From Chara braunii (lineage: Eukaryota; Streptophyta; Charophyceae; Charales; Characeae): a DNA stretch of 45,131 nt. The notes under the pieces are model-generated. The model worked only from the letters and a program-made list of their open reading frames with translations, was not told the origin of the DNA and searched no databases. Made by a program: the position numbers and the translations under genes. Numbering within the stretch: the first letter of the stretch is position 1; each line of letters opens with the position of its first letter. Where the stretch lies: positions 359,381 through 404,511 of the forward strand of contig BFEA01000554.1 of assembly GCA_003427395.1 (NCBI GenBank), read 5' to 3'. Below are positions 1 to 10,999 of this stretch, piece by piece.

Positions 1-310
1 ACTAAACAGAACCTTATGGCTCTGGCTCCTTTTCTTTTTTTTTTTTTTTTCTTCTTCTTCTTTTTTTTTTTTTTTTTTTTTTTTTTTCTTTTGAAAAAAA
101 ACAGAACCTTAAGGTTCTGGGCCTTTTCCATTCCGGGGGGCGCCAGTTGGGTTCCTATTCCACGGGCAAGCCAGAAGATTATGCATGAAGAAACTCACGC
201 ACGCCCCTCCCTGTTATGGCTGGGAGGTCTGAGCTGACGGCATTGATCTTTTCCCATAGGAAGGATGTACCACCCACCTCTCACCCCTGCCTGAGTTAGC
301 TAGCCTTCCC
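1..310 (-). mobile_element. Dispersed poly(A)-tailed repeat, family R1 (copy 1)
   Basis: Read on the minus strand, the element ends ...AAGGTTCTGTTTT followed by a long A tract (37-93). It contains the family words GGGAGCG(T/A)CAGTCCGGTTCC (here diverged), CCCTCCCTGTTATGGCTGGGAG and CACCCCTGCCTGAGTTAGC. A second partial copy (AACAGAACCTTATGGCTCTGG) precedes the T tract. SINE-like retroposon by structure; no internal pol III box identified. Confidence 0.55.
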
Positions 311-326
311 CACTGTCTATGTTATT

Positions 327-524
327 GCCTAAACCCTAAACCCTAATGTCTTACCTCGTGCCTGCTCCTCTCAGCCTCAGAGCTGTCGACTTGTACTCGC
401 TCAATTCTGTCTCTTATACACATCTAGATGTGTATAAGAGACAGGCCTAAACCCTAAACCCTAATGTCTTACCTCGTGCCTGCTCCTCTCAGCCTCAGAG
501 CTGTCGACTTGTACTCGCTCAATT
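327..524. repeat. Artefactual 80-bp direct duplication around the adapter
   Basis: 327-406 and 445-524 are identical by eye; both start GCCTAAACCCTAAACCCTAA (a plant telomere-like tract) and end CTCAATT. With the adapter between them, the simplest reading is one genomic locus assembled twice. Confidence 0.9.
407..444. other. Nextera mate-pair junction adapter (artefact)
   Basis: Exact 38-bp palindrome: the Tn5 mosaic end CTGTCTCTTATACACATCT followed by its reverse complement. This is the circularisation junction of Nextera mate-pair libraries, not native DNA. The 80 bp before it (327-406) is repeated exactly after it (445-524), as expected from a mis-incorporated read. Confidence 0.97.
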
Positions 525-829
525 AGAGCAATACACACCATCCTCCCTTCGTATCGAAATGACCTCTTAAATCTTACCTTCCCCCCCCCCCCCCCCTCGT
601 GTGTTCGTGCTGCCTTGATGTCATTGCTATGGCCATGCGAGAACCTAAGTTTGCTGCTTAAACCCCAGCCCTCAAAAACAGTCACCAACATATAGATTAT
701 TGAATGCTGATCTCTCTTGGGGAAAAAGGGGGCAAATGTTTGGTGAAAATATTATGACGGCAATGGTATGGAGATTGCTGCAGATTACTGCTCCCTGGCA
801 CTACTGGTGAGCCCAGAACTCTTTCTCAG

Positions 830-1830
830 TTGATGCTCCATACTTGGTCAAATGTCGCGGTTCAGGCCATTTTGTTCCGGTGGCAGTGGCGGTGGAATCG
901 ATACTACAAGTCCCTAACCTCCAGGAGCCACTCCAGGTACGATGGGACTCTGGACTGTTGCCATTGCCAGGTTCAGCTGACATCCAGTATGGCTCATGCA
1001 GCTCTGGAAAGGACGCACGGCCGTCACCCTAGTAGGATGTGTGAGCTCCGCCATGAAACTGGTGAGTATATGTCAGGTGAGAATGACAGTAGACACTCTC
1101 ACCAAATCTGTTGCTGTGAAGAGGGCAGGAGTTATCGTGCTGCTTTGGTCCGGTGTCGTAGGTATAGAGGAATTGAAAAATGCGCATAATCCATTGAGGA
1201 GGGGTGTGTTCGCACAGCCGTCACTTCTCAGTTCCGAACTGCCAATGTCTCAGAGTCTCACCCCTTTTTTCTGTGTGTACTGATTGAGTGAATGTATGTC
1301 CAGGTGCAGACAGATATATCGCCCAGCATTCACTTCCGATGGCAGGGGAGTGGTGTCAACCGGTGAGAAGTCCCAGTTTCTGTCGCTCTACTCCGTGGAC
1401 ACTGGGAAGGCGATCAGCCGAGGTCATCTTGGGTACAGTGCGAGTATGGTGATGATGTCCGGATCGAATTCCTTGAGACGGTTGCGACACCGCGGTCATG
1501 GCGAATTCGAAGACCGCTTGTGGATAGCAGGCAAGGAGATTGTTCCCTACTCTGCGGTTTTGAAGATGGAGGAGTTAGCACAGTAAACCGAGGCCGTCTT
1601 TGATACAGCGAGGTCGTCTTTGATACAGTGTGAATATGGTGATGATGTCAGGGTGTAACAATGTAATTCTTTGGGAGGCGATTGCCACTCCGCGGTGGTG
1701 GCGAGTTTGGAGGCGAGTTTGGAGACGAGTTCGGAGACCGCTTGTGGATCACAGGCAAGGGGATTGTTCCCTACTGTGCGGTTTTGAAGATGGAAGAGCT
1801 AACACAGTACCGACAATTTGGTGGTAACGA
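830..1830 (+). pseudogene. Possible WD40-like gene remnant (weak)
   Basis: Short plus-strand stretches look like beta-propeller blades: LWKGRTAVTLVGCVSSAMKL (near 1000-1060, followed by GTGAGT), AFTSDGRGVVSTGEKSQFLS then LYSVDTGKAI (near 1323-1412), and MVMMSGCNNVILWEAIA (near 1635-1690). They are in different frames with stops between, and 1430-1590 is duplicated in diverged form at 1615-1810. I see no complete exon-intron chain. This could equally be chance resemblance. Confidence 0.2.
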
Positions 1831-1993
1831 CATCTCGAAGCGCTACAGCCTATAGGTGAATACCGGCGAGATCCAGTCGAATGGTTTTTTTACTGGAAGT
1901 CAGAGGACCCGTAGTACCTGCCTAACTCCGACATGATAACTATTTCTGCAATTGAGTGCAGCTTTTGAGCAGCAACAGCAGCAGCGGCACCGG

Positions 1994-2155
1994 CAGAAGG
2001 TGGAGAATAGAGGTGGGGAGGAGGTATTCCTAAGTGTCCCAGCAGAGGTGGAGAATAGAGGTGGGGACGTGTTTCTCAGTGTCTCCAGCAGGTGGAGAAC
2101 AGAGATGGGGAGGTGTTCCTCAGTGTCCCAGCAGGTGGAGAATAGAGGGGGGCTC
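1994..2155. repeat. Minisatellite, about 40-50-bp unit
   Basis: Repeats of AGGTGGAGAATAGAGGTGGG...CTCAGTGTCCCAGC, 3-4 units. Confidence 0.85.
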
Positions 2156-2339
2156 AGTGTTCCACTTACCATCTTGGCCCTGGATTGAAATATGTATGTG
2201 CTTCACTCAATGAGCGTTTCCCTGCCGACACAACACACCCTGACATCATCTTGACAGCATTGCAGCAGACAGATAGCTTGTATTCATTCATGGTTAGGTT
2301 TATAATAGGACGAGTGGTGTTCGCTGAGGGGATGCTAGC

Positions 2340-2450
2340 AGCCCCTCCTTGTAGCAGTTTTTGTCGAGTGTGAGTTATAGGCATCGAACTGGCCTGTAAC
2401 TCGTTCTAGCAGTTTTTGTCGAGTGAGTGAGTTATAGTCGTCGAACTGGC
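2340..2450. repeat. Tandem duplication, about 55 bp
   Basis: TAGCAGTTTTTGTCGAGTG...GAGTTATAG...TCGAACTGGCC occurs twice. Confidence 0.85.
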
Positions 2451-2459
2451 CGGCCTATT

Positions 2460-2560
2460 TTGCAGTTATTTCATTCATCTGGCTCCGTCAGAAATCCGAC
2501 TCAACAAAGTCTGTTTATCAGCAGCGCATTGGTGTATTGCTCAGCCACATGGGATGGGTA
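2460..2560 (-). mobile_element. tRNA-like SINE head, degenerate
   Basis: Minus strand: TGGCTGAGCAATACACCAATG (A box plus spacer), GATAAACAGAC, then a decayed B box GTCGGATTTC. Related to the 5.3-kb and 37.4-kb copies. Confidence 0.4.
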
Positions 2561-2736
2561 AGGAGAGGGAGGAGAGGGAGGAGAGGGAGGAGATGGGATT
2601 GAAGCCCCCAGTCATCCGAATCGGTTTTTATCGACAGGGAGAAAAATCTGATTACTAAGCAGCGGAGGGAGAGAATGGCAGCAGCTATCACTGATGTCCG
2701 AGGAATGAAAATGACAATAACAGGCTTGGAATAGAA

Positions 2737-2872
2737 TCCAGGCAAAGGGTACTGATGATGGGATGGTGCCTTTGGGATGGTAAAGGTTGTGAAAGGCTTT
2801 CATAGGAATAGGAGAGGCTGATGGGATGGGCCCTTTGGGACGACAAAGGTTGTAAAAGGTTTATATAGGAAC
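2737..2872. repeat. Tandem duplication, about 65 bp
   Basis: TGATGGGATGG...CCTTTGGGA...AAAGGTTGT.AAAGG...ATAGGAA occurs twice with divergence. Confidence 0.75.
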
Positions 2873-3412
2873 TATGTGTGAGGTAAATCTAAATCTCTGC
2901 AGCATTGCAGTAGCCAGATATTAATCAAGGCAGGATTGACATATAAAAACAGTTGATGATTGGCAAGCGGTCTCAGGGAGGGCCCTGAACGCTCCCTCTC
3001 GGCGCAAATCCCACAGGGGATTTCCCCCCCTTGTCTTTGTACAAACATATACTTGCCGGAGGTAAGTAAGCGGGCTGTCACTCCCCAGAATAGAAGGGGC
3101 CTGTGCGATTCTTGCGAATGAAATTATCATCAGTGCCAACTTTTTTTTCTTCAGCGGCTGGGTTCCTTGGGGCTCTTGGGATGAGAAGCGACAAGGACAC
3201 ACAACAGCAGGGTTCAGTTAAGCCACCAGGACATCTGAGGCCCTTTTTGTCAAGTCAGGTTGCCCCTGCACGCCAAGGGTCGGCAATACATCGGCAGTGC
3301 TACATTTTTTCTTTTCTTGTCCACGGCGCTGTCGGCCATTTTGGTCTGGTAGGCGTGAGTCTCCAATTTTTTTGGAAATCAGCCAATTCCGATCGTCAAG
3401 TTTGCCCGGGCG

Positions 3413-3874
3413 ATGCACTGGTGGTTTAAGGGTTGGGATGATGCAAGGGTGAAAGGGAGGAAGCAAGCAGAGAAAGGACATGTCGGACTGCGATTTCCTG
3501 GCGGAAGTAGAATGGAAGTAGATGCACTGCAAAGAGATTTTACAACTGCAAATGGGAAATACTGCTCGTGCATCCATATGGATGCTGTGAGGAAAAGTGA
3601 AGATGGCATAGTAACCTCTCTTCTTTTCTCCTTCCTAGATAAAGGGCTCCTTAAAAGAGATGAGCCCAACCAATTGGGAGAAATTTATCTGACATTTCTA
3701 ATTAATGGCTGTGCGTATGCCCCGAGACTCTTCTCGCGAGCAAGCTCACAGGTCGCCTTGGTTTCAATGCCTGTAGCCTTCGTGTCGCCACAAAGTTCAG
3801 ACTATATCATCATCCCACGCAGGGATGTCTGGCGTGTAGTCGTTGAGAGGCGCAGCGCATGTATCAACACATGA
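3413..3874 (+). other. Unassigned 153-codon open frame
   Basis: One of the longer uninterrupted frames outside the known gene; mixed composition, no motif I recognise, no clear splice context. The surrounding 2870-4730 holds no named feature. Could be chance; listed because it is the only plausible coding candidate in this stretch. Confidence 0.15.
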
Positions 3875-4737
3875 CTGGAGGTCTGCAAAGTGGCGTTGTG
3901 CGCTATTTGGGAGCGATTTAAGTTAAGTGATCCAGAAGAGGCGAACGTGCAAGTACGTGATCCAGAAGGGGCATGGCATCGAAAGGAAATGCGCGGAGAG
4001 GACAAAAATGTGGGGGGGAGGGTATCCCTTTTCGAAGATTTCACTGCACTGACACAGATTTTCACCACAGTGTCGGATGGTACGAAAGCAATGGGTAATG
4101 TGATTCAGTGAGGATAGGATGATGTTCTGCCTGCCTAAAATTGGAATTGATTTTTCTGATCTGATATGATTGATGGGCATTGTGGTTGCCTGCCGAATGA
4201 CAGGAGTGGATGTGCTAGTAGCTGCGTTAGTATTCGTTTGCATTGCGGACGATGACGAGTTTGTATGGAGCACACACATGAGAGGAAGCTTGTTGATGAC
4301 CAGGTACATGATGGAGGTTGTTGCACTGTGTAAGCAGGTTGTAGCACAGAAGTTGGCTTCGTGGGCTACCCAGCCAGTTTGCAGCAGGAACTGCAGGCAG
4401 ATTGTACCTGGTCATCCACGATAGCCAGGCACATTATGCCTGGGGGCATAGTGGTCTTTGCTATGTATCTTTTATTGCTTGGGTAGGTAAGGTGTTTCTC
4501 GTTTTTGTTTTTTGTTGTTTGTAATTTTCGACCATTTTTTCTCAATTTATGTGTGCCATCCTTTCGCTTGTATTTGTCCATGCTTTATTTATGCGTCTTT
4601 CTACGCTGTCAATGCAACGCGAGTGCCCTACCTGTACACTTTCTTTTCATTAAATTCATAATCCAGACCGTTCAGACTTTTAATTAAAGTCCATCTTTGG
4701 CAATGTTTTGTGAAAGAAACGAAAAAGAGAAGCAATG

Positions 4738-4807
4738 AAAGCTGGCTATCATTCTAAGATGTATACTTCACAAAAGCTGGCTATCATTCTAAGATGTATA
4801 CTTCACA
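4738..4807. repeat. Tandem duplication, 35 bp, exact
   Basis: AAAGCTGGCTATCATTCTAA...ACTTCACA twice with no difference seen; either recent or an assembly effect. Confidence 0.9.
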
Positions 4808-5340
4808 AGAACCAGGACCAGAAACTGGGTGGCTTTTTAAAAGCTCTTTTTTTTTTTTTAACTTCTTTTGCCTTCGTGGAATTATGGATATAAGGATTGA
4901 AGCGATGAGGGCAAAGTTTTCAGAGCACAAACTGCATCCACCCAAGGGATTAAGAAAGGGGAAACCCACACCAGATGCAAGGGAATAGCAAGCAAAAAGC
5001 TGCATCAGGACTCCTGTTCCAAGTGAAGATGTGATAGAGAGTAGAAACCTCCGGTCTTCTGTGATGAACAGTTCTTTGCGTCTTTCCCTGAAAAGGATGC
5101 CTGTGTGGAAAAGGATGCGCCTGTGCTTCTCTGACAAAGCTTCCGCCCCCTGCTGCTCTGAAAAGACCAATGTTCTTTCAGCTCTTGAAAGCCTGTGAAC
5201 AGAAACTTCGAAGAGTAGTCACACCACCCACTTTCTTCCTTTCTTTCTGCTCTGTTTATGAATTGATACTCAACTATTGGAACTACTGGGACTGCGATCC
5301 CAATGTCCCAGTTTCATGGTCCCAAGAAATTACGAGCGGA

Positions 5341-5415
5341 GTTCTATAGCTCAGTTGGTACACCAATGAACCGTTGAAATACAGACCTGTGTTCTTCGAA
5401 TCCAGATGTGACTGC
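5341..5415 (+). mobile_element. tRNA-like SINE head
   Basis: A-box-like TAGCTCAGTTGGTACACC followed about 35 bp later by B-box-like TCTTCGAATCC. The first seven bases do not pair with the 3' end, so it is not a working tRNA. The hAT MITE is inserted 28 bp downstream. Confidence 0.5.
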
Positions 5416-5442
5416 ATGGACAGAATTGAAATTGGTTTGAAT

Positions 5443-5679
5443 CATATTTGCAAGCGGACACCGTCCAGGCGGTTCCGCACGTGCGGCAGACCGCAGGACC
5501 GGACCCGCGTGGCGCACGAATGTGCGCCCGACGACCAGTTACGCTCCCCCCCCCAAAAAAAAAAAAAAAAACGCCCCCGTCCGATCCGGTCCGGGTCCGT
5601 CTGGTCCGGTGGGAGGGTGCCGCACGCGGCAAAGCGGACCGGACCGGACGCTCGTCCGGTCCGTCTGCTTGCAAGTATG
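5443..5679. mobile_element. hAT-type MITE, complete
   Basis: 237 bp with terminal inverted repeats CATATTTGCAAGCGGAC and (reverse complement of the end) CATACTTGCAAGCAGAC. The flanks are a perfect 8-bp duplication GTTTGAAT (5435-5442 and 5680-5687), the size made by hAT transposases. The interior is GC-rich with many CCGGTCCG words and a central C-run plus A-run. No coding capacity. Confidence 0.85.
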
Positions 5680-5884
5680 GTTTGAATTACCTGGGGCTGG
5701 TTGTTTTCAATGATGGTATCTCAAGGCCGTTGTTGTCTATTTTTCAGAAGAAAGAAAAAAGACAAGAAACACTAGGACTGGAATGACCCCTACCGGTAGC
5801 TCCCCCTCTCGTAGAAGCCACATTTGCACCTACTCACTCCCTGACCACTGCCGATGGGGGGGGGGTGAGGGGCGGGTGCCCAGA

Positions 5885-5985
5885 CCCTCGATTCTGAGAG
5901 GTAGCTACGCCTGTAGGGGTCCCCTGTATAGGCTTAGTGGTAGGTAGGTAGCGAGAGGTGGAATTGAGAGAAGAATATAGCTCAC
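5885..5985 (+). repeat. Dispersed repeat shared with 14262-14340
   Basis: GCCTGTAGGGGTCCCCTGTATA and TTGAGAGAAGAATATAG match the reverse complement of 14262-14340, next to the LINE 5' truncation point. Nature unknown. Confidence 0.5.
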
Positions 5986-6642
5986 ATTTGCACTCACAAG
6001 ACCTGTGATCATTGAAGCCTGGAGAGAATCAGCAACTGAATCAGATGCAAACGCGTTGTGGCCTCGACAGTTTATGGAGACTAGACCGCCACTTCAGCTG
6101 AAGCAGAACAGAGCTCTTACTGGTAAAATAAAATATAATAAAAAAATATATACTAATAAAATAGGAGAATATAAAATAAATAGATAGATAGTTAAATAGA
6201 TAAATAGTATTATGTTGTCTATCATATGAATATAGGTGGGACCTTTTTGATTCAGGCCTGGGTGGGTAGTGGACGTGCCAGGCCAATTTGAAAAGGCGGA
6301 GCTGCAGGCTTGCAAGCCTAGGAAGGTAGTTTCGTCGACGTAATGTCATGTGAACTGGTGGCTTCAGGAGAATACGAAGAGGCAGAATGAAGGGGAGTAA
6401 ACAGAAGGAATCTTTCTGCGTACGACGCCAAAATTCACCTCTGAAAATGGAATCTATAGCCATCCCTCCCTCCAGGTCATTACTGCACAGACAGCCCCCT
6501 TCCTCCTGTTGCTGTCTTCAGAGGTGAATGACTCAGCGAAACAATCTCTGATCTCGTGCAGACAATGTTTTTTTTTATTTTTTTATAAAAGGCTAATTCC
6601 AGACAATGTTTACGAATGGCTGACACAGCACTTGTGCTGGGG

Positions 6643-6846
6643 CACATGTGCGGAGGTATGGGTGCAGAAGTCCAGTAAAAGCACCCATACCCAGCACATG
6701 TGAACCCACAAGAGGGGGAAAGTTTACCTCTACCGGGATGGCAAACTTTCACCCTCAAGAGGTCCCGGAAAAGCACCCATACCCCAGCACATGGGCATCC
6801 ACAAGAGGGGGAAAGTCTACGTCTACCGGGATGGCAAAATTTCCCC
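6643..6846. repeat. Hairpin plus 92-bp tandem duplication
   Basis: 6643-6665 pairs with 6681-6702 (GGTATGGGTGC against GCACCCATACC, with CACATGTG outside). The unit AGCACCCATAC...CACAAGAGGGGGAAAG...CTACCGGGATGGCAAA occurs at about 6680 and again 92 bp later. Part of the same word set as the hairpin at 6858-6955. Confidence 0.7.
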
Positions 6847-6857
6847 CTCTCACGCTA

Positions 6858-6955
6858 CTACGGAATTTCCTGCACCATCTCGAGAGCGGGAAAGTTTGCC
6901 ATCTACTGGGATGGCAAACTTTCCGTCTCTGGAGGTGCTGAAGGAAATTCCGTAG
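6858..6955. repeat. 98-bp near-perfect foldback
   Basis: CTACGGAATTTCCT...GCACC and GGAAAGTTTGCCATC on one arm; GATGGCAAACTTTCC...GGTGC and AGGAAATTCCGTAG on the other, with a loop of about 5 bases. It could be a MITE-like foldback or a small-RNA precursor; no target duplication is evident. Confidence 0.7.
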
Positions 6956-7060
6956 TTCCCAGGCCACTGAGCATCAACCACCGTGCAGTAGATGGCAGTA
7001 TAGGTGCGTGCTGGTATGTGTGGGTTGATGACCAAGCTCGTTGGTCTGTGTGGGTTGATG

Positions 7061-7115
7061 ACCAAGGGGACTGAGAGCCAAATGACCTGATGACCCCTAG
7101 GCATCAGGACGGGAC

Positions 7116-7163
<48 letters not shown>

Positions 7164-7266
7164 CACACACAATCAACGGGGACTGAGAGCCAGATGACCT
7201 GATGACCCCTTGGCATCAGGACGGGACGGGACACACACACACACACACACACGCACACACACACAC

Positions 7267-7312
<46 letters not shown>
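7061..7312. repeat. (CA)n microsatellites in a duplicated unit
   Basis: The segment GGGGACTGAGAGCCARATGA to ACGGGACGGGACACAC occurs at 7067 and 7177, each followed by a long CA tract. Confidence 0.9.
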
Positions 7313-7316
<4 letters not shown>

Positions 7317-7408
7317 GGTAGGATTGCAGGGTTGGTGTTGAGTAAAGTTGACCACTTTTCTCTCTTAGGGGTATTGCTAACTCTGAAGGTACATGGAGTC
7401 CTTATCCA

Positions 7409-7975
7409 TCAGTCAAAGGCATCCTGGGCAGACTGTCGAGGGTTAACCTCATGACGAGTCCATGAAGGTCTGACGAAACAGTCTGGCACAGTCATGCCGT
7501 TTCCTGTGGAGTATGGCAAACATGACAACACAGATATACAAGGCAGACTTGAGGCCTGGGTCCAATCATTGCAGGGCATGCACTGATCCCATGGGCAGCC
7601 TGCATAAAACACCCCCAGCAAACTCAGGCCAGTGCTTCCCTTTCTGACACCTGCGCCAAGAAATGCTTTTAAGGAGAGGCCCGCTCCCAGCATTACTGCG
7701 GCCAAATACGACATGCATCCTTGTGTGTGAGTAGGACCTTTTAGTCCCACCCTGATGATTAATGGGAGTATGGTATTATACATTCTGATACATGGAATAA
7801 GCATCCCACTTCGGATGCTCATGCAAGGGTACCGGTGGTCTGATGGGGGGCAGTGTTGTAGTCCTATGGTTGGAATAAAACCCTTCAAGAATATGCCACT
7901 GCTTCCTAAGAATCGGTTAGGTTGGTGTACGTATAGTATAGACGAGCACGTGGCCGACAGCTTATCTATTCGCAT
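7409..7975 (-). other. Unassigned 188-codon open frame
   Basis: Long minus-strand frame, rich in Cys, Ser, Gly and Pro, with no recognised domain. The area 7330-8880 otherwise shows nothing I can name. Chance or a decayed mobile-element frame are both possible. Confidence 0.15.
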
Positions 7976-8879
7976 AGGTTGGTGTACATATAGGCTGGGA
8001 CGGACATTGGCTGCTTCTTGGGCTCATCTGAGGTCTTTCTGGGGTGGATACCTCGTGCACGGGTGTCCGTTTATAATCCCTCCCTCAGTGTTGGGCACGT
8101 GCAACGATACAAGTCTACAAACACTCTGGTGAATCCCGTTTCGGGTGGGTTGTTATACTCTGTTTTTTTAAGCTATTAACTTTCTCTTGCCTAAAGCTTC
8201 GTCTTCTTCAAGTAAGCAATCTGATAAACGTTGGGGCTTGCGGCTCAATTATCGTGGAGGACAAGCTTGGTAGATACGCTGCTGTCTCAGCACGTGCTTG
8301 ACCTCAAATTATGGGTTGAAGATGAACTGCGAACATCCCTGCTAACCTTGCCCCTCACCATATCAACAGTAGGACTGCGTTGTGATATTTTATGCTAGAG
8401 TTTTCCCAAACATGGCGATTGGAGACCAAGCGCCAGAAAAAGAACAAGACACTTATCTAAGAATGTCACCTCCAGACTATTTTTGGAAACCTGTACCCTT
8501 CTCATATGAGATCCCCTTCCCAACTTTTTCCCCCTGTCATATATGCGAGGACTTGCCTACGCGATGTTGAGGTGGCATCATCACAGTTTCACCCTGACAG
8601 AAACTACCTTTGGGCAACGTCAGGAGCCCTTGTTGATGATGGATCCCCCACGAGTGCAATCGAAGGGGGCACGTGGAGGAGGATCTAAGCATCTAAGGGC
8701 ACCCCGATGAAACCTGGTCAAATGGTTATCCATGTGGCATGGCGATGTGGACTTCTTTGTGGAGGATGAACTTTGAACTAACAGTCTGCATTCCATATTA
8801 TGGGAGTGGGTGATAGTCTGCTTTGATTCTTGTTGAGACCATCGGTTCCGGTATAGCGGCATGCCTTTCTGTGTTAGTA

Positions 8880-9080
8880 TCGCACCGCTCGCCCGCTTGC
8901 CTGGCTAGCTGCTGCTTAGTGCATATTATGTAGACGGCCGGCCACCCTCCCGCCTGCCTACCCGCCTGCTTGCCTTGCTATATTCTGCCTAGTATGCTGC
9001 CTGGTGCATGGCCCGCCACATGCCGAGTTGTCTTGCCGTGTGCCTGCCTACCTGCCTGCTTGCCTGCCAGCTGTGCCTTG
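8880..9080. repeat. CCTGCTTGCC-type low-complexity tract
   Basis: Irregular repeats of CCTGCCTACC / CTGCTTGCC; no gene. Confidence 0.6.
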
Positions 9081-9301
9081 CTACAAGTTGCCTTCTCCAT
9101 GCCACGCGGAATGCTGTGCTATATTTGCCTATTCGCAACAAGGGGTTAGACTGTTGACGGTCCAACCTCCTGACAAAGGAACATAAGTCCATAGATACAG
9201 TCTGTCACATTCCGTTCTTGTTTTTCTTTTTTTTTCCGCTCGTCTTTTTTTTTTTTTTTTCCTCTTTCTTTCTTTTTTCTGGTCCTCGGCCTCTACAACA
9301 C

Positions 9302-9339
9302 CTGTCTCTTATACACATCTAGATGTGTATAAGAGACAG
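9302..9339. other. Nextera mate-pair junction adapter (artefact)
   Basis: Second exact copy of the 38-bp mosaic-end palindrome. The sequences left (T-rich) and right of it need not be contiguous in the genome. Confidence 0.97.
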
Positions 9340-9534
9340 GTTCATGCTTGTACTTTTCTCACCCCTTTTTTCTTCTGCACGGCGTGGTGGCCTTTTGCAT
9401 GTTTACATTCCTTCTTTTGCCATACCAGGGCTGCAAACTCTGCAAACTCTTTTTCAAATGTTGTTTATTAAGTTTACTTAACATATTTTTTGGCACAATT
9501 TCCGGTATCGCTAGCTTGGAGGTTTCACCTCCCA

Positions 9535-9578
<44 letters not shown>
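9535..9578. repeat. (CA)n microsatellite
   Basis: About 20 uninterrupted CA units. The flanking region 9340-10150 holds nothing else I recognise. Confidence 0.95.
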
Positions 9579-9580
<2 letters not shown>

Positions 9581-10196
9581 CCAGACTGTTTCTGCAAAAT
9601 TTTGTAAATAGCTTTAAGAACAGACAACCAGACTGTTTTTCTTCTCAATGTTTTTAGTAGAGACTCCTTGCCTTCCCAATTTGGAAATTACGTGTGCGAG
9701 ACAAGTGCCCTAAATATAGTAAAGAATGCTTTCATCCATTACCGGATGTGCCCCCCCCAAAAAATAGTGCCATGCATTGACAAACATCTTCTCGTGCACC
9801 ATCCGCCACATCTGTACCCAGTCTAATGAAAAGACTCTCCAGTTTCACATGGAATTGAATACCGACCTCATGCAATTTCCTATCGTCGCTAGCTCACAAT
9901 TGAGGATCAACTTTCGCACATAACCGTGGGATATGCAACTCCCTCCAAGCGTCAATGACTCCATCGACCAGCTTGCTCAAAAATGGAAAGAGATTCTGGA
10001 CAAAAGAAAAGCCAGAAAGGATGCACGGTGGGCTTAAATTGAAACGAATTCCACAAATTCCTCTTAAGGAATTTCTAACCCCAGAAAGGAATCACTGTAG
10101 ACTAGACTGCACATTGTTTTTGTCTCAAGGAACATAAACAACAGAAAGCAAAACACAACCTAACTCAAGTGTGGGGTGAGCACAACTTCATCTCCC

Positions 10197-10277
10197 TGCG
10201 TGTCGCTGAGCCTGAGCTTCATTCATCCACCTTGTTCTGCGTGTCGCTGAGCCTGAGCTTCAATCATCCACCTTGTT
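10197..10277. repeat. Tandem duplication, 40 bp
   Basis: TGCGTGTCGCTGAGCCTGAG...CATCCACCTTGTTC twice, one mismatch seen. Confidence 0.88.
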
Positions 10278-10394
10278 CCTCAGACGGGCACCAAGGCCAG
10301 CCCTGCAAACTGCACAGACCATGTTCACACACATTACGGGACATCAGGTAACTTAACCAAGGTTAGAATAGAATGGCACGCACGGTTCCTTGTG

Positions 10395-10645
10395 CCTTAA
10401 CTTAACCAAAACACCAGAGGGTCAGCAGACCCAGAACAGTAATAACACACCACAAGATCACGCAGGGTCTCTGTTGCGCAGCTGGGTGAGTATTACACGC
10501 AAAGGCACGAGGCTGCTAATTTAAGCAGGCGCCAAAACACCAGAGGGGGTCAGTAGACCCAGAACGCTAACATACCACAAGGTCATGAAGGGTCTGTTGC
10601 ACAGCTGGGTGAGAATTACAGGCAAAAAGGCACGGCGCTAAGTAG
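10395..10645. repeat. Tandem duplication, about 125 bp
   Basis: AAAACACCAGAGGG...AGACCCAGAAC...CAGCTGGGTGAG.ATTACA.GCAAA occurs twice with small differences. Confidence 0.82.
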
Positions 10646-10801
10646 GCGGGAAACATGATTCAAAGGAAAGTGGTCACACTGCACAGACGGATGCTCTCAC
10701 ATAGCAGAAAAAAACTCAATAAAGTCGGGTCGTAACAGAAGATTTCAGTATTAGGAGACTGAACCCTTGACCACCGCCTGTAGTAGAATGAACCCCCTGG
10801 T

Positions 10802-10895
10802 GTCCTTCGGGACATCAGTTAAAATTGGAACGATACTGAAAAGATCAGCATGGACCCTGCTGCGCAAGGATGACACGCATAAGTCGAGAAATGGT
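10802..10895 (+). pseudogene. U6 snRNA-derived retrocopy
   Basis: Nearly full-length U6 (GTCCTTCGGGACATCAG... to GTCGAGAAATGGT) with several substitutions. Imperfect target duplications flank it: AGAATGAACCCCCTGG (10785-10800) and AGAATGCACCCCCCTGCT (10903-10920), so it is an older insertion. Confidence 0.85.
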
Positions 10896-10999
10896 ATGAA
10901 AAAGAATGCACCCCCCTGCTTGTTTAGCTGTATCTTCTCTGACCTACAACATGGTTGTCCAACTGTTGCTGTCAGGGATTAGGAAATTGAGAATACGAC

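Noticed and set aside
7097-7309. Cys/Val repeat frames (CVCVCV)
   Set aside because: Translation of the CA microsatellite.
7061-7312. CRISPR-like array
   Set aside because: Simple CA repeat inside a duplicated unit; eukaryotic context; no spacers.
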